A stretch of 64,000 bases of DNA from Actinomycetota bacterium (GCA_009698815.1 WLPJ01000005.1:1-64000); one strand, 5' to 3'. Counted from the stretch's first letter, positions 53,799-62,940 are shown. Numbers and translations: made by a program. The notes: generated by a model not told the origin, from the letters alone.

Positions 53799-55907
53799 TT
53801 AATGCGTAATTGTGAAGCGCCGCAGTGGTTTTGGAGCCCACCAGTTATTTTCACCAAATAAGCGCATTAGTGCTGGCACCAAAAGTGCACGAATTAGCGT
53901 TGCATCAAGTAGCACTGCGAAAGAAACTCCAAAGCCCATCATCTTTATGGATGTAACACCGCTAATCATAAATGCCGCGAAGACAACAGCTAATAACAGG
54001 GCAGCTGCAGTAATTATGCGAGCCGAACGTTGCAGTCCGACAGCAACAGATTCGATATTGCTCTTACCAGCCATGTGTTCTTCGCGAATGCGCGATAGCA
54101 AGAAGAGTTCGTAGTCCATGGAAAGTCCGAAGACAACAACGGCAATCAGAATTACAACTCCCGTATCCAAGGCGCCGGTTACCGTGAAATCACCAACCAA
54201 CCACTTCAAATGTCCGTTGATGAATACCCAAGTAACTGCGCCAAGGGTTGCTACAAGTGAAAGTCCATTTAACAAAACCGCCTTAATTGGCAGAATTATA
54301 GATCCGGTAAATATAAAGATCAGGATCATTACCCAGAAGGCGATCCAGCCCAGCGCCAAGGGAAGTGTGCGCGCTATTCCACTTTGCGAATCAGTAAAGT
54401 CGGCTGCCGCCCCGCCTATTAAAGTTCCTGCGGGACTTGGTATTTCTCGAATATCCTTAATAATTTTTTCAGCGGCAAGTGTGCGAGATGCCTTTGAGGT
54501 AATTACTTGAACCCGCAAATCACTTCCGTAAGTTTCTGTAGGAGCAATTCGCGCTATACCTTCGACTTTAGAAACCGCTGCAAGGTATGTATTCACTTGC
54601 TCTTCCCGGCCAACTCCATTTGGAATCACAACCTCTATTGGGCTTCCTTCAAAGCCATCAAATCTTTCAACTATTTTTGCAGCACCGATAGCGGCTGGAT
54701 TACTCGCTGGCAGAACTCTGGAATCAACTTGTGCGAATGCAATATTTGCAATTGGCGCAGATAAAATACCCAGAACAAGCAATGAACCAATTACAACCGG
54801 AACGGGACGGTGCATTACATTTCGCGCGGTATGTGCCCAACGACCATCTTCTTTAGGAGTAATTCCTGCTTTGCGAACTACACCTTTATCAATTTTATGT
54901 CCTAGTAGCGCCATGATGGCAGGAAGTGGAATTAGCGCGCCTAAGACCGCAAGTGAAATTACGCTGACTCCGGCATACCCAAAAGATTTTAAGAAATCGA
55001 GAGGGAAGAAAATAAGCGCGCTTAAAGTTACGAGAACCGTAAGCCCAGAATAGAAGACAGTCTTGCCAGCAGAATTTATAGTTGCAACTACAGAATCTTC
55101 AACGTTTTTCCCCGCATGCAATTCCTCACGAAAACGATTCACCATCAAAAGTGCATAATCAATTCCAAGGCCTAACCCAAGACCGGTAATCAAGTTAAGG
55201 GCGAAGACGCTGACATTGGTAAAGAGCGTAAAGATGTAAATAATTAAGAAGGCGCCCAAAATTGCACTTACGCCGACAACCAGCGGCATAGCGGAAGCAA
55301 CGAGTGCTCCAAAGACAAAAGCCAGCAATAAGAAGGTAAGTGGGATTGCGATCGATTCGGCGAGCAATAAATCTTTTTCAATTTTTGAGTTAATCGCGTG
55401 CATAATCACACCTGCACCAGATGCATACACCGTTAGCGTTCCATTTTTGCCATCAAACTCTTCTTGAATCTGTGCTCCGATCGATCCGAACGAGCCAGAA
55501 TCATTTGCCTTTAAATTGGCATAGGCAAAGAGAAACGCCGCCTTACCATCAGTTGATTTCATACCTGGTGCGCCACCGGTTGACCAGAAAGAAAGAGTTT
55601 TTGAAACTCCGGGTATTTGTGCAAGTTTCTTTTCAAGCGCGATTGCAGCCTGCGAAATCTCTGGATCGTCGACTGGTTTATTACCAGTGTCGACAACTAG
55701 AACTGCGATCGGTTCAACTACACCAAACTTCTCTGTTAAATAAGTGGCAGCCTTTGCAGAATCGCTAGATAGATCTGAATATCCACCGGAATCAAGTTTT
55801 CCGAATGCGAGTGAGCCAACTCCGCCTGCGACAAGAATGGTGAGCGTATAGACAATCAAGACTGCTTTACTGCGTCTAACTATGAAGTGACCCAACCGCT
55901 CGAACAT
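53799..55907 (-). CDS. MMPL-family RND transporter
   Basis: 702 residues with two MMPL halves. An N-terminal helix, a large outer loop, then five to six helices with GLGLGIDYALLMVNRFREEL; the second half repeats the plan with FGLSMDYELFLLSRIREEHM. The Asp-Tyr pairs in these motifs are the proton-relay residues of MmpL proteins. It exports a lipid, glycolipid or hydrophobic compound; the cargo is unknown. CATAGT seven bases before the ATG may be its -10 box. Confidence 0.9.
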   Translation of the reverse strand: MFERLGHFIVRRSKAVLIVYTLTILVAGGVGSLAFGKLDSGGYSDLSSDSAKAATYLTEKFGVVEPIAVLVVDTGNKPVDDPEISQAAIALEKKLAQIPGVSKTLSFWSTGGAPGMKSTDGKAAFLFAYANLKANDSGSFGSIGAQIQEEFDGKNGTLTVYASGAGVIMHAINSKIEKDLLLAESIAIPLTFLLLAFVFGALVASAMPLVVGVSAILGAFLIIYIFTLFTNVSVFALNLITGLGLGLGIDYALLMVNRFREELHAGKNVEDSVVATINSAGKTVFYSGLTVLVTLSALIFFPLDFLKSFGYAGVSVISLAVLGALIPLPAIMALLGHKIDKGVVRKAGITPKEDGRWAHTARNVMHRPVPVVIGSLLVLGILSAPIANIAFAQVDSRVLPASNPAAIGAAKIVERFDGFEGSPIEVVIPNGVGREEQVNTYLAAVSKVEGIARIAPTETYGSDLRVQVITSKASRTLAAEKIIKDIREIPSPAGTLIGGAAADFTDSQSGIARTLPLALGWIAFWVMILIFIFTGSIILPIKAVLLNGLSLVATLGAVTWVFINGHLKWLVGDFTVTGALDTGVVILIAVVVFGLSMDYELFLLSRIREEHMAGKSNIESVAVGLQRSARIITAAALLLAVVFAAFMISGVTSIKMMGFGVSFAVLLDATLIRALLVPALMRLFGENNWWAPKPLRRFTITH

Positions 55908-55946
55908 GACAATAACTATGTAGGATTACCTCTAGTTAGGCAATTT

Positions 55947-55952
55947 TAAAAT
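55947..55952 (+). promoter_or_regulatory. -10 box of the 39-residue gene
   Basis: TAAAAT; transcription would start near 55959, just before the G-rich ribosome site at 55961-55966. Confidence 0.45.
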
Positions 55953-55977
55953 ACGGATTGAGGGGGTGAAAAGCGTC

Positions 55978-56097
55978 ATGTCACATGTGTTCCCTGTAAC
56001 AACCGAAGATGAACGCGACCCACGCGAGGATCAGAACGAAGAAAATCGTCGCGAAGCAGAAATTAAAGGCGATAAGCCGCCGCACCACGAAGGCTAA
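55978..56097 (+). CDS. 39-residue charged, probably disordered protein
   Basis: ATG 55978 (or GTG 55966) opens MSHVFPVTTEDERDPREDQN followed by a Glu/Arg/Lys-rich tail ending PPHHEG. The acidic-basic mix and lack of hydrophobic residues predict disorder. A G-rich stretch (AGGGGG) about 11 bases upstream and a TAAAAT box support expression. No family recognised. Confidence 0.5.
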   Translation: MSHVFPVTTEDERDPREDQNEENRREAEIKGDKPPHHEG

Positions 56098-56103
56098 AGT
56101 TAA

Positions 56104-56319
56104 TTATTCACTTTTAGCGGGAGTGGCCGGCTTTGCAGGCTTTGCAACGGAATCAGTTTTGTAAAAACCAGATCCTTTAAATACAACCCCAACAGCCGAA
56201 TAAACTTTGCGAACTTCACCCTTGCATTCAGGGCAAGAAGTTAGCGGCTCATCAGAGAAGCTCTGAAAAGCCTCGAAGGCGTGCTCACAAGCAGAACATT
56301 GATATTGATATGTTGGCAT
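56104..56319 (-). CDS. FmdB-family zinc-ribbon protein
   Basis: 71 residues from ATG 56319, with AAAGGAG eight bases upstream (the GTG at 56328 is too close to it). PTYQYQCSACEHAFEAFQSF and CPECKGEVRKVYSAVGVVFKGSGFYKTD are the FmdB regulatory zinc ribbon, with four Cys for zinc. Often encoded near transporters or amidases; function as a regulator is not established. The tail is Lys/Pro/Ala-rich. Confidence 0.9.
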   Translation of the reverse strand: MPTYQYQCSACEHAFEAFQSFSDEPLTSCPECKGEVRKVYSAVGVVFKGSGFYKTDSVAKPAKPATPAKSE

Positions 56320-56418
56320 TGCGCTCACTCCTTTCCTAAATCACATCCCTGGGGGCTAGTGGTTAAGTCTAAGGAAGTGAGACCATAGAGGCGAATTGAG
56401 GAAAGGTTGGGTTTAACT

Positions 56419-56934
56419 TTGAAGCGGATCGCTGCACTTATTGGAGTTATTGGCCTCACCTTCTTTATCGCATCGCCTGCTTTGGCCAATTCTTTGGTTG
56501 CGACTTCACCAATTGCCGGTGCGACGCTAAAAGTGGCGCCAAGTGCCGTAACGATCTCAGTTGAAATTACACCGATGGATATGGGAAATGAAGTAACAGT
56601 CACTGATCCCGCCGGACGTCGCGTTGATGACGGAACTCTAACTGTTGCCGGCAACGACATTATTATTGGAATGAAACCAATAAAGGACTCAGGTGTTTAC
56701 AAAGTTTCATACAACATTATTTCCGAGATGGATGTGCCGCTAGAAGGCTCATTTATTTTCAACTTTTCTACTCCGACTATTTCTGTTCCTGAAGAAGTCG
56801 TTCCGAGCACTCCAACCAAAGTTGAAGGCAGTGACTTTGCAACAAACTTATTTGTCATTGGACTCCTGGTTACATCGCTCATTGTTCTAATTGCGCTGGC
56901 ACTTTATGCTCGAAAGATATTTAACGAGCGATGA
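56419..56934 (+). CDS. copC: CopC-domain protein lacking copper ligands
   Basis: 171 residues from TTG 56419, which gives the signal peptide MKRIAALIGVIGLTFFIASP with cleavage at ALA-N; TTG 56407 is possible but sits on the ribosome site GAGGAAAGG. A CopC fold (PF04234) of about 95 residues, a Pro/Glu linker and one C-terminal membrane helix (about 142-165) follow. CopC normally starts the mature chain with His and has a DGH motif near the end of the domain; here these read NSLVATSP and SEMDVPLEG, so the Cu(II) site is missing. It overlaps the copD/ctaG gene by ATGA. Confidence 0.82.
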   Translation: MKRIAALIGVIGLTFFIASPALANSLVATSPIAGATLKVAPSAVTISVEITPMDMGNEVTVTDPAGRRVDDGTLTVAGNDIIIGMKPIKDSGVYKVSYNIISEMDVPLEGSFIFNFSTPTISVPEEVVPSTPTKVEGSDFATNLFVIGLLVTSLIVLIALALYARKIFNER

Positions 56935-58823
56935 CTTTTCTGGCGGCAGATATAAATTCTGCAGGTCCACTGATTACTTCATTGACCACTGTTGGTAAAT
57001 TCATTTCCCTCACCGCGGGAATTACTACGCTTGGCCTTCTATTGGCAATGGGATTTTTGCTTTTGGATAAGGCAGGTAAGTTATCTGGAGCAGCGCTGGT
57101 ATTGCGAAACTATGCGGCAATTACTGCAGCGCTTTGGGCGGTAGGTCAAGGGCTCAATATTTTGACGACATTGGCAAATATTTTGGGAACCGATTTGGCG
57201 GGCGCACTTGATCCCACTTCGCTGCGCTCGTTTGTTTCTCAAATCGCGTTGGGCAAGTACATGTTTATTCAATTGTGTTTAGCCTTGTTAATTAGCGTGA
57301 TTGTGGTGAGGGCTAAAACTGTCGCCACGGCGAATGCACTGCTGCTCACGTCAATAGTTGCGATGATTGCTCCTGTATTTGAAAGCCATTCAGTATCAAG
57401 TGGTTCGCACTCACTGGCAATCGGCTCTTTAGTTGTGCATGTGGTGGCACTTTCATTCTGGGTCGGTGGATTAATAGCTATCACCGTTCTTTCAGCTGAT
57501 GATCGCGCCATTGCTCTGCCGCGCTTTAGCACACTTGCACTTTGGTCTGTAATTGCTGTTGTAGCCAGTGGATCAGCAAATGCTTGGGCTCGACTTAATT
57601 TTCAAGGTGCATGGGGCTCTAATTATGCGCGGCTGGTAATCCTAAAAATTGTTCTAGCTGGGATATTAATTTATTTTGGATATTTAAACCGTAAACATTT
57701 GTCAGGAAAATGGCAGATAAATTTATCCGCACTTAGTCGCTTGCTATTTGCCGAAGTAGTAATTATGTTGCTTGCAGTTCTTGCGGGCTCGCGCCTATCT
57801 TCGATGGAACCGCCGGCTCGAGCAGACACTGGGGTAATCGATAACGGATTAGTGATTGCCGGAGTGAGCACTCCTGAAGCACCAAATCTTTGGCGTCTTA
57901 TTTCTTTATATGATCCAGATGCGCTGATGATCGCTGTATTGATCGCAGTGGTTGCCCTATATATAAGAGGTGTAGTTCTTCTGACTCGTCGAGGTGACAA
58001 GTGGCCGGTGGGGCGTACCGTGGCATTTGCACTCGGAATTAGCGCGGTTGATTATGCAACCAGTGGTGGACTTGGCGTCTATGCAAAGTTCTCATTCGAG
58101 TATCACATGATTGCGCATATGGTTTTAGGAATGATTGCTCCAATTGGAATTGTTTTAGGAGCGCCAATTACTTTAGCCCTTCGCACATTGCCGCAGGGGC
58201 GCACGGATGATGAACGTGGCGTTCGCGGGACTTTAATCGCACTCTTACATTCCAGACCGGCCGCAGTATTAACTAACCCTGTTGTTATCTTGGCGCTATT
58301 TGATGGTTCACTCTTTGCTTTATACATGACTCCGCTATTTGGAAATATGATGCCATCACATCTCGGACATTTAGCGATGACTGTGCACTTCCTTCTAGCT
58401 GGAACTCTCTTCTTCCACGTCATTATCGGAATCGATCCCAACCCGCGAAAAGTTCCACATATCGTGCGAATTGTTATTCTCTTTGCAGCGATGAGCATTC
58501 ATGCCTTCTTCGCAGTCGCGTTGATTTCGACTTCGACTGTGATCGATCAAGGATATTTCGCTTCACTGCAGACTCCCTGGAATCTTGACCTTCTCGCCGA
58601 TCAGCGCGCAGGCGGATCGATTGCTTGGGCGATGGGCGAGCTACCAATTTTGTTGGCACTTGTGGCAACCTTCATACAGTGGATGCGTGATGACAAACGT
58701 GAAACCAAACGCATCGATCGCAACGAAGCGCGTATGGCTGCGATGGGTGAACCAGATGAACTTGCTCAATACAATACGTATTTAAATTCACTTGCGGCGC
58801 GGAATTTGGAGAAAGATAAATGA
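56931..58823 (+). CDS. copD: Fused CopD / cytochrome c oxidase assembly (CtaG-like) membrane protein
   Basis: 630 residues with about 14-16 membrane helices. Residues 1-about 300 form CopD (LVVHVVALSFWVGGLIAITVL, with the His and Trp typical of the copper-import channel). Residues about 330-590 are Caa3-type CtaG (HMIAHMVLGMIAPIGIVLGAP, HLGHLAMTVHFLLAGTLFFH) with conserved membrane His residues. Together they should bring copper across the membrane for the cytochrome c oxidase CuB site; this fusion is common in actinobacteria. ATGA overlaps on both sides couple it to copC and to the acyl-CoA dehydrogenase. Confidence 0.9.
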   Translation: MTFLAADINSAGPLITSLTTVGKFISLTAGITTLGLLLAMGFLLLDKAGKLSGAALVLRNYAAITAALWAVGQGLNILTTLANILGTDLAGALDPTSLRSFVSQIALGKYMFIQLCLALLISVIVVRAKTVATANALLLTSIVAMIAPVFESHSVSSGSHSLAIGSLVVHVVALSFWVGGLIAITVLSADDRAIALPRFSTLALWSVIAVVASGSANAWARLNFQGAWGSNYARLVILKIVLAGILIYFGYLNRKHLSGKWQINLSALSRLLFAEVVIMLLAVLAGSRLSSMEPPARADTGVIDNGLVIAGVSTPEAPNLWRLISLYDPDALMIAVLIAVVALYIRGVVLLTRRGDKWPVGRTVAFALGISAVDYATSGGLGVYAKFSFEYHMIAHMVLGMIAPIGIVLGAPITLALRTLPQGRTDDERGVRGTLIALLHSRPAAVLTNPVVILALFDGSLFALYMTPLFGNMMPSHLGHLAMTVHFLLAGTLFFHVIIGIDPNPRKVPHIVRIVILFAAMSIHAFFAVALISTSTVIDQGYFASLQTPWNLDLLADQRAGGSIAWAMGELPILLALVATFIQWMRDDKRETKRIDRNEARMAAMGEPDELAQYNTYLNSLAARNLEKDK

Positions 58824-59971
58824 GTACCAACGATCTTTATGCACTCCCATCGGAGTACAACGAGCTCCGCGAAAGCGTTAAAGCGTTAGCTGCAAAAGAA
58901 ATTGCACCGCACGCCGCCGCTGTTGATGAAGATCATCGCTTTCCTCAAGAAGCTGCTGATGCGTTATTAAAGGCCGGTTTAAGTGCGGCCCACGTACCGA
59001 CAGAATTTGGTGGCGAAGGCGCTGATGCGCTGGCTGTAGTAATTATCATCGAAGAGGTCGCACGAGTTTGTGCTTCATCTTCTTTAATTCCTGCAGTTAA
59101 TAAACTTGGTTCTCTTCCACTGATGCTTGGGGGAAATAAAGAACAGAAGGAACGCTGGTTACCGCAACTAGCTAAAGGAAAAGGTTTTTCTTACTGCCTC
59201 TCCGAATCTGAAGCTGGCTCAGATGCCGCAGCGCTTAAGACAAAAGCGGAACGCAAAGGCGATAACTGGGTTATCAATGGAAGCAAGAAGTGGATCTCTA
59301 ACGCCGGAGTATCAGAGTTCTATACCGTTATTGCGCAAACAGATCCATCTAAAGGATCAAAAGGAATAGCGGCATTCATTATTGAGAAATCTGATCCCGG
59401 GGTTTCATTTGGCGCACCTGAGAAGAAGATGGGTTTTCGTGGATCTCCTACGCGTGAAGTTTATTTTGACAATGTAACCATTAGTGATGACCGTCGCATT
59501 GGTGAAGTTGGTAGAGGTTTAGCCATAGCAATGGATACCTTGGATCACACACGAATCACAATTGCGGCGCAAGCTTTAGGGATCGCACAAGGTGCGCTAG
59601 ATGTTGCAAGTAAGTATTCACATGAGCGCAAGCAGTTTGGGAAAGAAATCTTTGATTTCCAAGGAATTCAATTTATGTTGGCAGATATGGCTATGAATAT
59701 CGAAGCCGCGCGCCAGTTAACTTATGCCGCTGCCGCCCGCAGCGAACGTGGCGATAAAGACCTTAAATTCTTCTCTGCAGCAAGCAAGACATTTGCCAGT
59801 GATGTAGCGATGAAAGTAACCCAGGATGCGGTCCAGGTACTTGGTGGGTATGGATATGTATCTGACTATCCAGTTGAGCGCATGATGCGCGATGCCAAGT
59901 TAACGCAAATTTATGAAGGCACAAATCAAATACAGCGGATCGTCATGGCCCGCAATTTACCTAATAATTAA
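58820..59971 (+). CDS. Acyl-CoA dehydrogenase
   Basis: 383 residues. CLSESEAGSDAAALKTKAER and WISNAGVSEFYTVIAQT are the two family signatures; the C-terminal RMMRDAKLTQIYEGTNQIQR contains the catalytic Glu of the short/medium-chain class. It forms the enoyl-CoA in fatty acid or branched amino acid breakdown, with FAD. Its start overlaps the copD/ctaG stop by ATGA, an unexpected functional pairing. Confidence 0.93.
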   Translation: MSTNDLYALPSEYNELRESVKALAAKEIAPHAAAVDEDHRFPQEAADALLKAGLSAAHVPTEFGGEGADALAVVIIIEEVARVCASSSLIPAVNKLGSLPLMLGGNKEQKERWLPQLAKGKGFSYCLSESEAGSDAAALKTKAERKGDNWVINGSKKWISNAGVSEFYTVIAQTDPSKGSKGIAAFIIEKSDPGVSFGAPEKKMGFRGSPTREVYFDNVTISDDRRIGEVGRGLAIAMDTLDHTRITIAAQALGIAQGALDVASKYSHERKQFGKEIFDFQGIQFMLADMAMNIEAARQLTYAAAARSERGDKDLKFFSAASKTFASDVAMKVTQDAVQVLGGYGYVSDYPVERMMRDAKLTQIYEGTNQIQRIVMARNLPNN

Positions 59972-59972
59972 T

Positions 59973-60530
59973 TTAGTTATTAAAACGCAACAACAAATCA
60001 GGGGTCGCTGCAGCGTTTAGCGGAATATCAAATTCTTCACGCGGCAGATCTTCACTGGATATTTCATCGGGATGTATTAAGCCGATACTCCACACCTTCA
60101 TTTCGACTAACGCACGATCGTAGAATCCGCCGCCTTGTCCCAGTCGATAACCAGATCGATCAATTCGCAGCGCCGGGACAACCACCAATTCGATTATAGA
60201 TTTATCAGGAATTGCCGGGCCAACTGGTTCAAATATTTTCTTAGATAATTTACTGGGTGCTAAATCACTATCGACACCGCTCCACTTAACCCATTCCAAT
60301 TTATCGCCGCTGATTCGAGGCAAGTACAAGGCTTTTCCGCTTTTTAGTAAAGCCGCATTTAATTCCTTGGTGCTGGGTTCATCCGCATAAGAAATGTAAC
60401 TGGCAATATTTGAAACATTGGCAAACTCAGTTGAAGTCGCCAGGTATGAAAAAGAGTGATCTAGATATCTTTCGCGACGTTCAAAGCGATACCGTTTGCG
60501 GAGTTCAGATTTCTCACTCGCTGTGCTCAC
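59973..60530 (-). CDS. 5-formyltetrahydrofolate cyclo-ligase
   Basis: 185 residues from GTG 60530, favoured over TTG 60542 because GGGGA stands five bases upstream. KSELRKRYRFERRERYLDHS gives the N-terminal basic helix, and YRLGQGGGFYDRALVEM is the signature with ATP and folate contacts. It converts 5-formyl-THF to 5,10-methenyl-THF with ATP. Divergent from the MoeA-like gene, as in mycobacteria, but the galU that stands between them there is absent. Confidence 0.9.
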   Translation of the reverse strand: MSTASEKSELRKRYRFERRERYLDHSFSYLATSTEFANVSNIASYISYADEPSTKELNAALLKSGKALYLPRISGDKLEWVKWSGVDSDLAPSKLSKKIFEPVGPAIPDKSIIELVVVPALRIDRSGYRLGQGGGFYDRALVEMKVWSIGLIHPDEISSEDLPREEFDIPLNAAATPDLLLRFNN

Positions 60531-60575
60531 GTAAATCCCCAATATTTGGATGCTAAAGAAGTATTGTTGCCGATT

Positions 60576-61502
60576 ATGACAGACCGCACGCGCGTAGATG
60601 AGTTTCTCTCCTCTCTTATCGCTATCTGTCGACCACTAGAACCCTTTGATATGGCACTCCTTGATGCGCACGGTGCCACTCTTGCCGAGGATATTTACGC
60701 AGGAGAAAGACTCGTGCTTAAGGCCGGATCACGTATTCGCTCAACCCAGATTGGTTTAGCAGCATCAATTGGACGCGATCATCTGCCAACGCGTCCGCAC
60801 CCTCGTGTTGTTGTTCTATCTGCTGGCCCAGATCTAGTTGAACCTGGCAATGAGCTAAAAGAAGGTGAAGAGTACGAAACTAATTCTTGGTTATTAACCA
60901 CTGCCGTACGTGAAGTTGGGGCAGTTGCCTACCGCGTTCATACGATCCCAGATGATGAAGCGCAATTACAGGCGGTAATCGAAGATCAATTGGTGCGCGC
61001 TGATTTAATAATTATTAGTGGTGAACGTAAAGATGATTCATTTGACCTTATTACTCGCACTCTTTCAGCGATGGGTGAGATCACGACCGTAGACATTGCC
61101 ATCGAATCTAGTGGTCGCCATAACTACGGCGTGATTGGCCCAGATAAAACCCCAGTCGTAACTTTGCCGGGGGATCCTGTTGCGGCATACATATCTTTTG
61201 AATTATTTATTCGCCCCATGATTCGCACCATGTTGGGGGCAGCCACAATTCACCGGCCTTCGATTAAGGCGAAGCTAGAGAAAGCGATTACATCATCTGG
61301 CGGCAATCGTTCCTATCTTCGCGCAGTACTTTCTGAAGATGGCAAATCAGTTTTACCATTACTTTCTCAGGGTTCTAGCGTACAAGATGAACAGGCAACG
61401 CTTTCCGATGCCAATGCATTTATCGCAATCCCCGAAGGCGATGTAAATATCGCAGCCGGAAGCAATGTCACCGTTGTGGTGCTTGAGCGCCGATACATCT
61501 AA
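60576..61502 (+). CDS. glp: MoeA/gephyrin-like protein of Glp type, lacking domain II
   Basis: 308 residues from ATG 60576 (TTG 60546 would add ten unmatched residues). The order follows MoeA: helices of domain I (RVDEFLSSLIAICRPLEPFD, GATLAEDIYA), then a direct jump to GERLVLKAGSRIRSTQIGLA, so the roughly 100 residues of domain II with the DGYAV and TGAPLP motifs are missing. Domain III has altered motifs: AGPDLVEPG for TGDEL, SGERKDDSFD for SGGVSxGxxD, ESSGRHNYGVIG for KPGKPFAFG; only LPGDPVAAY is near normal. Molybdenum insertion is therefore unlikely. In Corynebacterium the MoeA-like Glp is a divisome protein with receptor GlpR; the GlpR/SepX homologue lies two genes downstream. Confidence 0.8.
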   Translation: MTDRTRVDEFLSSLIAICRPLEPFDMALLDAHGATLAEDIYAGERLVLKAGSRIRSTQIGLAASIGRDHLPTRPHPRVVVLSAGPDLVEPGNELKEGEEYETNSWLLTTAVREVGAVAYRVHTIPDDEAQLQAVIEDQLVRADLIIISGERKDDSFDLITRTLSAMGEITTVDIAIESSGRHNYGVIGPDKTPVVTLPGDPVAAYISFELFIRPMIRTMLGAATIHRPSIKAKLEKAITSSGGNRSYLRAVLSEDGKSVLPLLSQGSSVQDEQATLSDANAFIAIPEGDVNIAAGSNVTVVVLERRYI

Positions 61503-61525
61503 AGATTGGTAAAGGTCGGCAAAAT

Positions 61526-62110
61526 ATGTCACAGCACTGGCCAGTAACTCTAAGAAGTGAAGATTTAATTCTCAAGCCACTTCGTATGCGAGATCGCAAA
61601 CGATTTCTACACGTTCGCATCGAAAATAAAGATTGGCTTAACTCTTGGGAAGCAACGCTGCCACAAGTTCCAGGTGAAGATAGTTCACAAAAACTCCCCT
61701 CTTTCTATGACATGGTGCGCTGGCATCGTCGCGAAGGTCGACAAGGCCGCTCGTATTCAATGGCGATTTGGCATGAAAATCCGCAAGGTTCGAATTTAAT
61801 TGGCCAGATCACGATGGGCGGAGTTATCTATGGCGCGATGCGCGGTGCCCACATTGGCTATTGGATAGATAAGGCATATGCCAATCGTGGATATACGACG
61901 CAAGCAGTCATTGCGATAACTAATTTCGGATTTGAATCCCTTAATTTGCACAGGCTTGAAATAAATATCCGCCCCGAAAATGAACCTTCAATAAGGGTGG
62001 CTCAGAAAGCTGGCTATTTATTCGAAGGGTTGCGCCCGTGTTATTTACATATCGACGGAGATTGGCGCGACCACCACTGTTATGTGAAAGAAAATTCTCG
62101 GGTTATTTAG
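61526..62110 (+). CDS. RimJ/RimL-type GNAT N-acetyltransferase
   Basis: 194 residues of the ribosomal-protein acetyltransferase GNAT group: LRSEDLILKPLRMRDRKRFL at the start, IGYWIDKAYANRGYTTQAV with the acetyl-CoA loop (NRGYTT) and LHRLEINIRPENEPSIRVAQKAGY. It acetylates a protein N-terminus or other amine. AAAGG about ten bases upstream is the likely ribosome site. It stands between the glp-like and sepX-like genes, the same place as rimJ in mycobacteria. Confidence 0.88.
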   Translation: MSQHWPVTLRSEDLILKPLRMRDRKRFLHVRIENKDWLNSWEATLPQVPGEDSSQKLPSFYDMVRWHRREGRQGRSYSMAIWHENPQGSNLIGQITMGGVIYGAMRGAHIGYWIDKAYANRGYTTQAVIAITNFGFESLNLHRLEINIRPENEPSIRVAQKAGYLFEGLRPCYLHIDGDWRDHHCYVKENSRVI

Positions 62111-62160
62111 CCCCTTAAATCCACACTCTGTGCGGGGTGCTCCTCTAACCTTGGATCATC

Positions 62161-62937
62161 ATGGCTTCAGGAATTATCTATCTAGCGATCATCGGCATGT
62201 GGGCGGCGTACTTCCTCCCACGTTGGGTGCACGATAGAAATGAATTTTCTGGAAAGAGCGTCGAAAGATATAAGAGTGCACTTCGTATCGTTGCTAGCAG
62301 TTCACCTGGCGGAAGTTCTGGTACTGGAGTTATTCATACTGATCTAGATCACGAAGCGAAAATTGCGCAACTGTTGATGCGTCGCAGAATAATCTTTTCT
62401 CTAATTACTATCTCATTTACTATGACGATTGTGGGTGCAATGATGCAAACTCTCGCGATTTCATTTATTGGAATTCCTGTTCTTGGGTTTGTTCTTTATC
62501 TGGCGTATGTACGTCACCAATCCAACTCAGAACGCAGACAACGTCGTCGCATTACGCAACTGCAACGAAGTACTGCTGGCGTATCGTCCACAAATTTATC
62601 TGAAGTACTGGCGCCGAAAGAGAGCACTGAACATTGGATTCCACTTTCCGAGCGCGAACTAACTCGCGTGACAATTTTGCCAAAGGGAACTGCAGCTGCT
62701 CGCGGTGAGTGGCAACCAAATTCAGTTCCGGTGCCTACTTATGTAAATGCACCAAAGGCGATCACACCAAAGCGTGTCCTAGATCTGACTACACCTGGCC
62801 AATGGAGCGAAGAACAAGAACGTATCGAACGTGAAGCCCTGGCAGCGGCTGCTCCTTCGCGCGATGAAATCTTTGATCAGCAACTAGCCGATGAAGCCGT
62901 TGCCCGCTTAAAGCAAACGCGCGCAGCTAACGAATAG
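62161..62937 (+). CDS. sepX: SepX/GlpR-like divisome membrane protein
   Basis: 258 residues. ASGIIYLAIIGMWAAYFLPRW at the N-terminus is a membrane helix with the W-A-A-Y-x-x-P-x-W pattern of SepX/GlpR. Two further helices lie near 77-93 and 96-112, followed by an Arg-rich stretch and a long Pro/Glu-rich cytoplasmic tail. In Streptomyces SepX supports septum formation, and in Corynebacterium GlpR is the membrane receptor of Glp. The locus order glp, rimJ, sepX supports the call. Assignment rests mainly on the N-terminal motif and context. Confidence 0.78.
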   Translation: MASGIIYLAIIGMWAAYFLPRWVHDRNEFSGKSVERYKSALRIVASSSPGGSSGTGVIHTDLDHEAKIAQLLMRRRIIFSLITISFTMTIVGAMMQTLAISFIGIPVLGFVLYLAYVRHQSNSERRQRRRITQLQRSTAGVSSTNLSEVLAPKESTEHWIPLSERELTRVTILPKGTAAARGEWQPNSVPVPTYVNAPKAITPKRVLDLTTPGQWSEEQERIEREALAAAAPSRDEIFDQQLADEAVARLKQTRAANE

Positions 62938-62940
62938 CCG

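Noticed and set aside
60576-61502. Annotation as a working molybdopterin molybdotransferase MoeA
   Set aside because: Domain II is absent and the catalytic motifs are altered, so molybdenum insertion is not supported.
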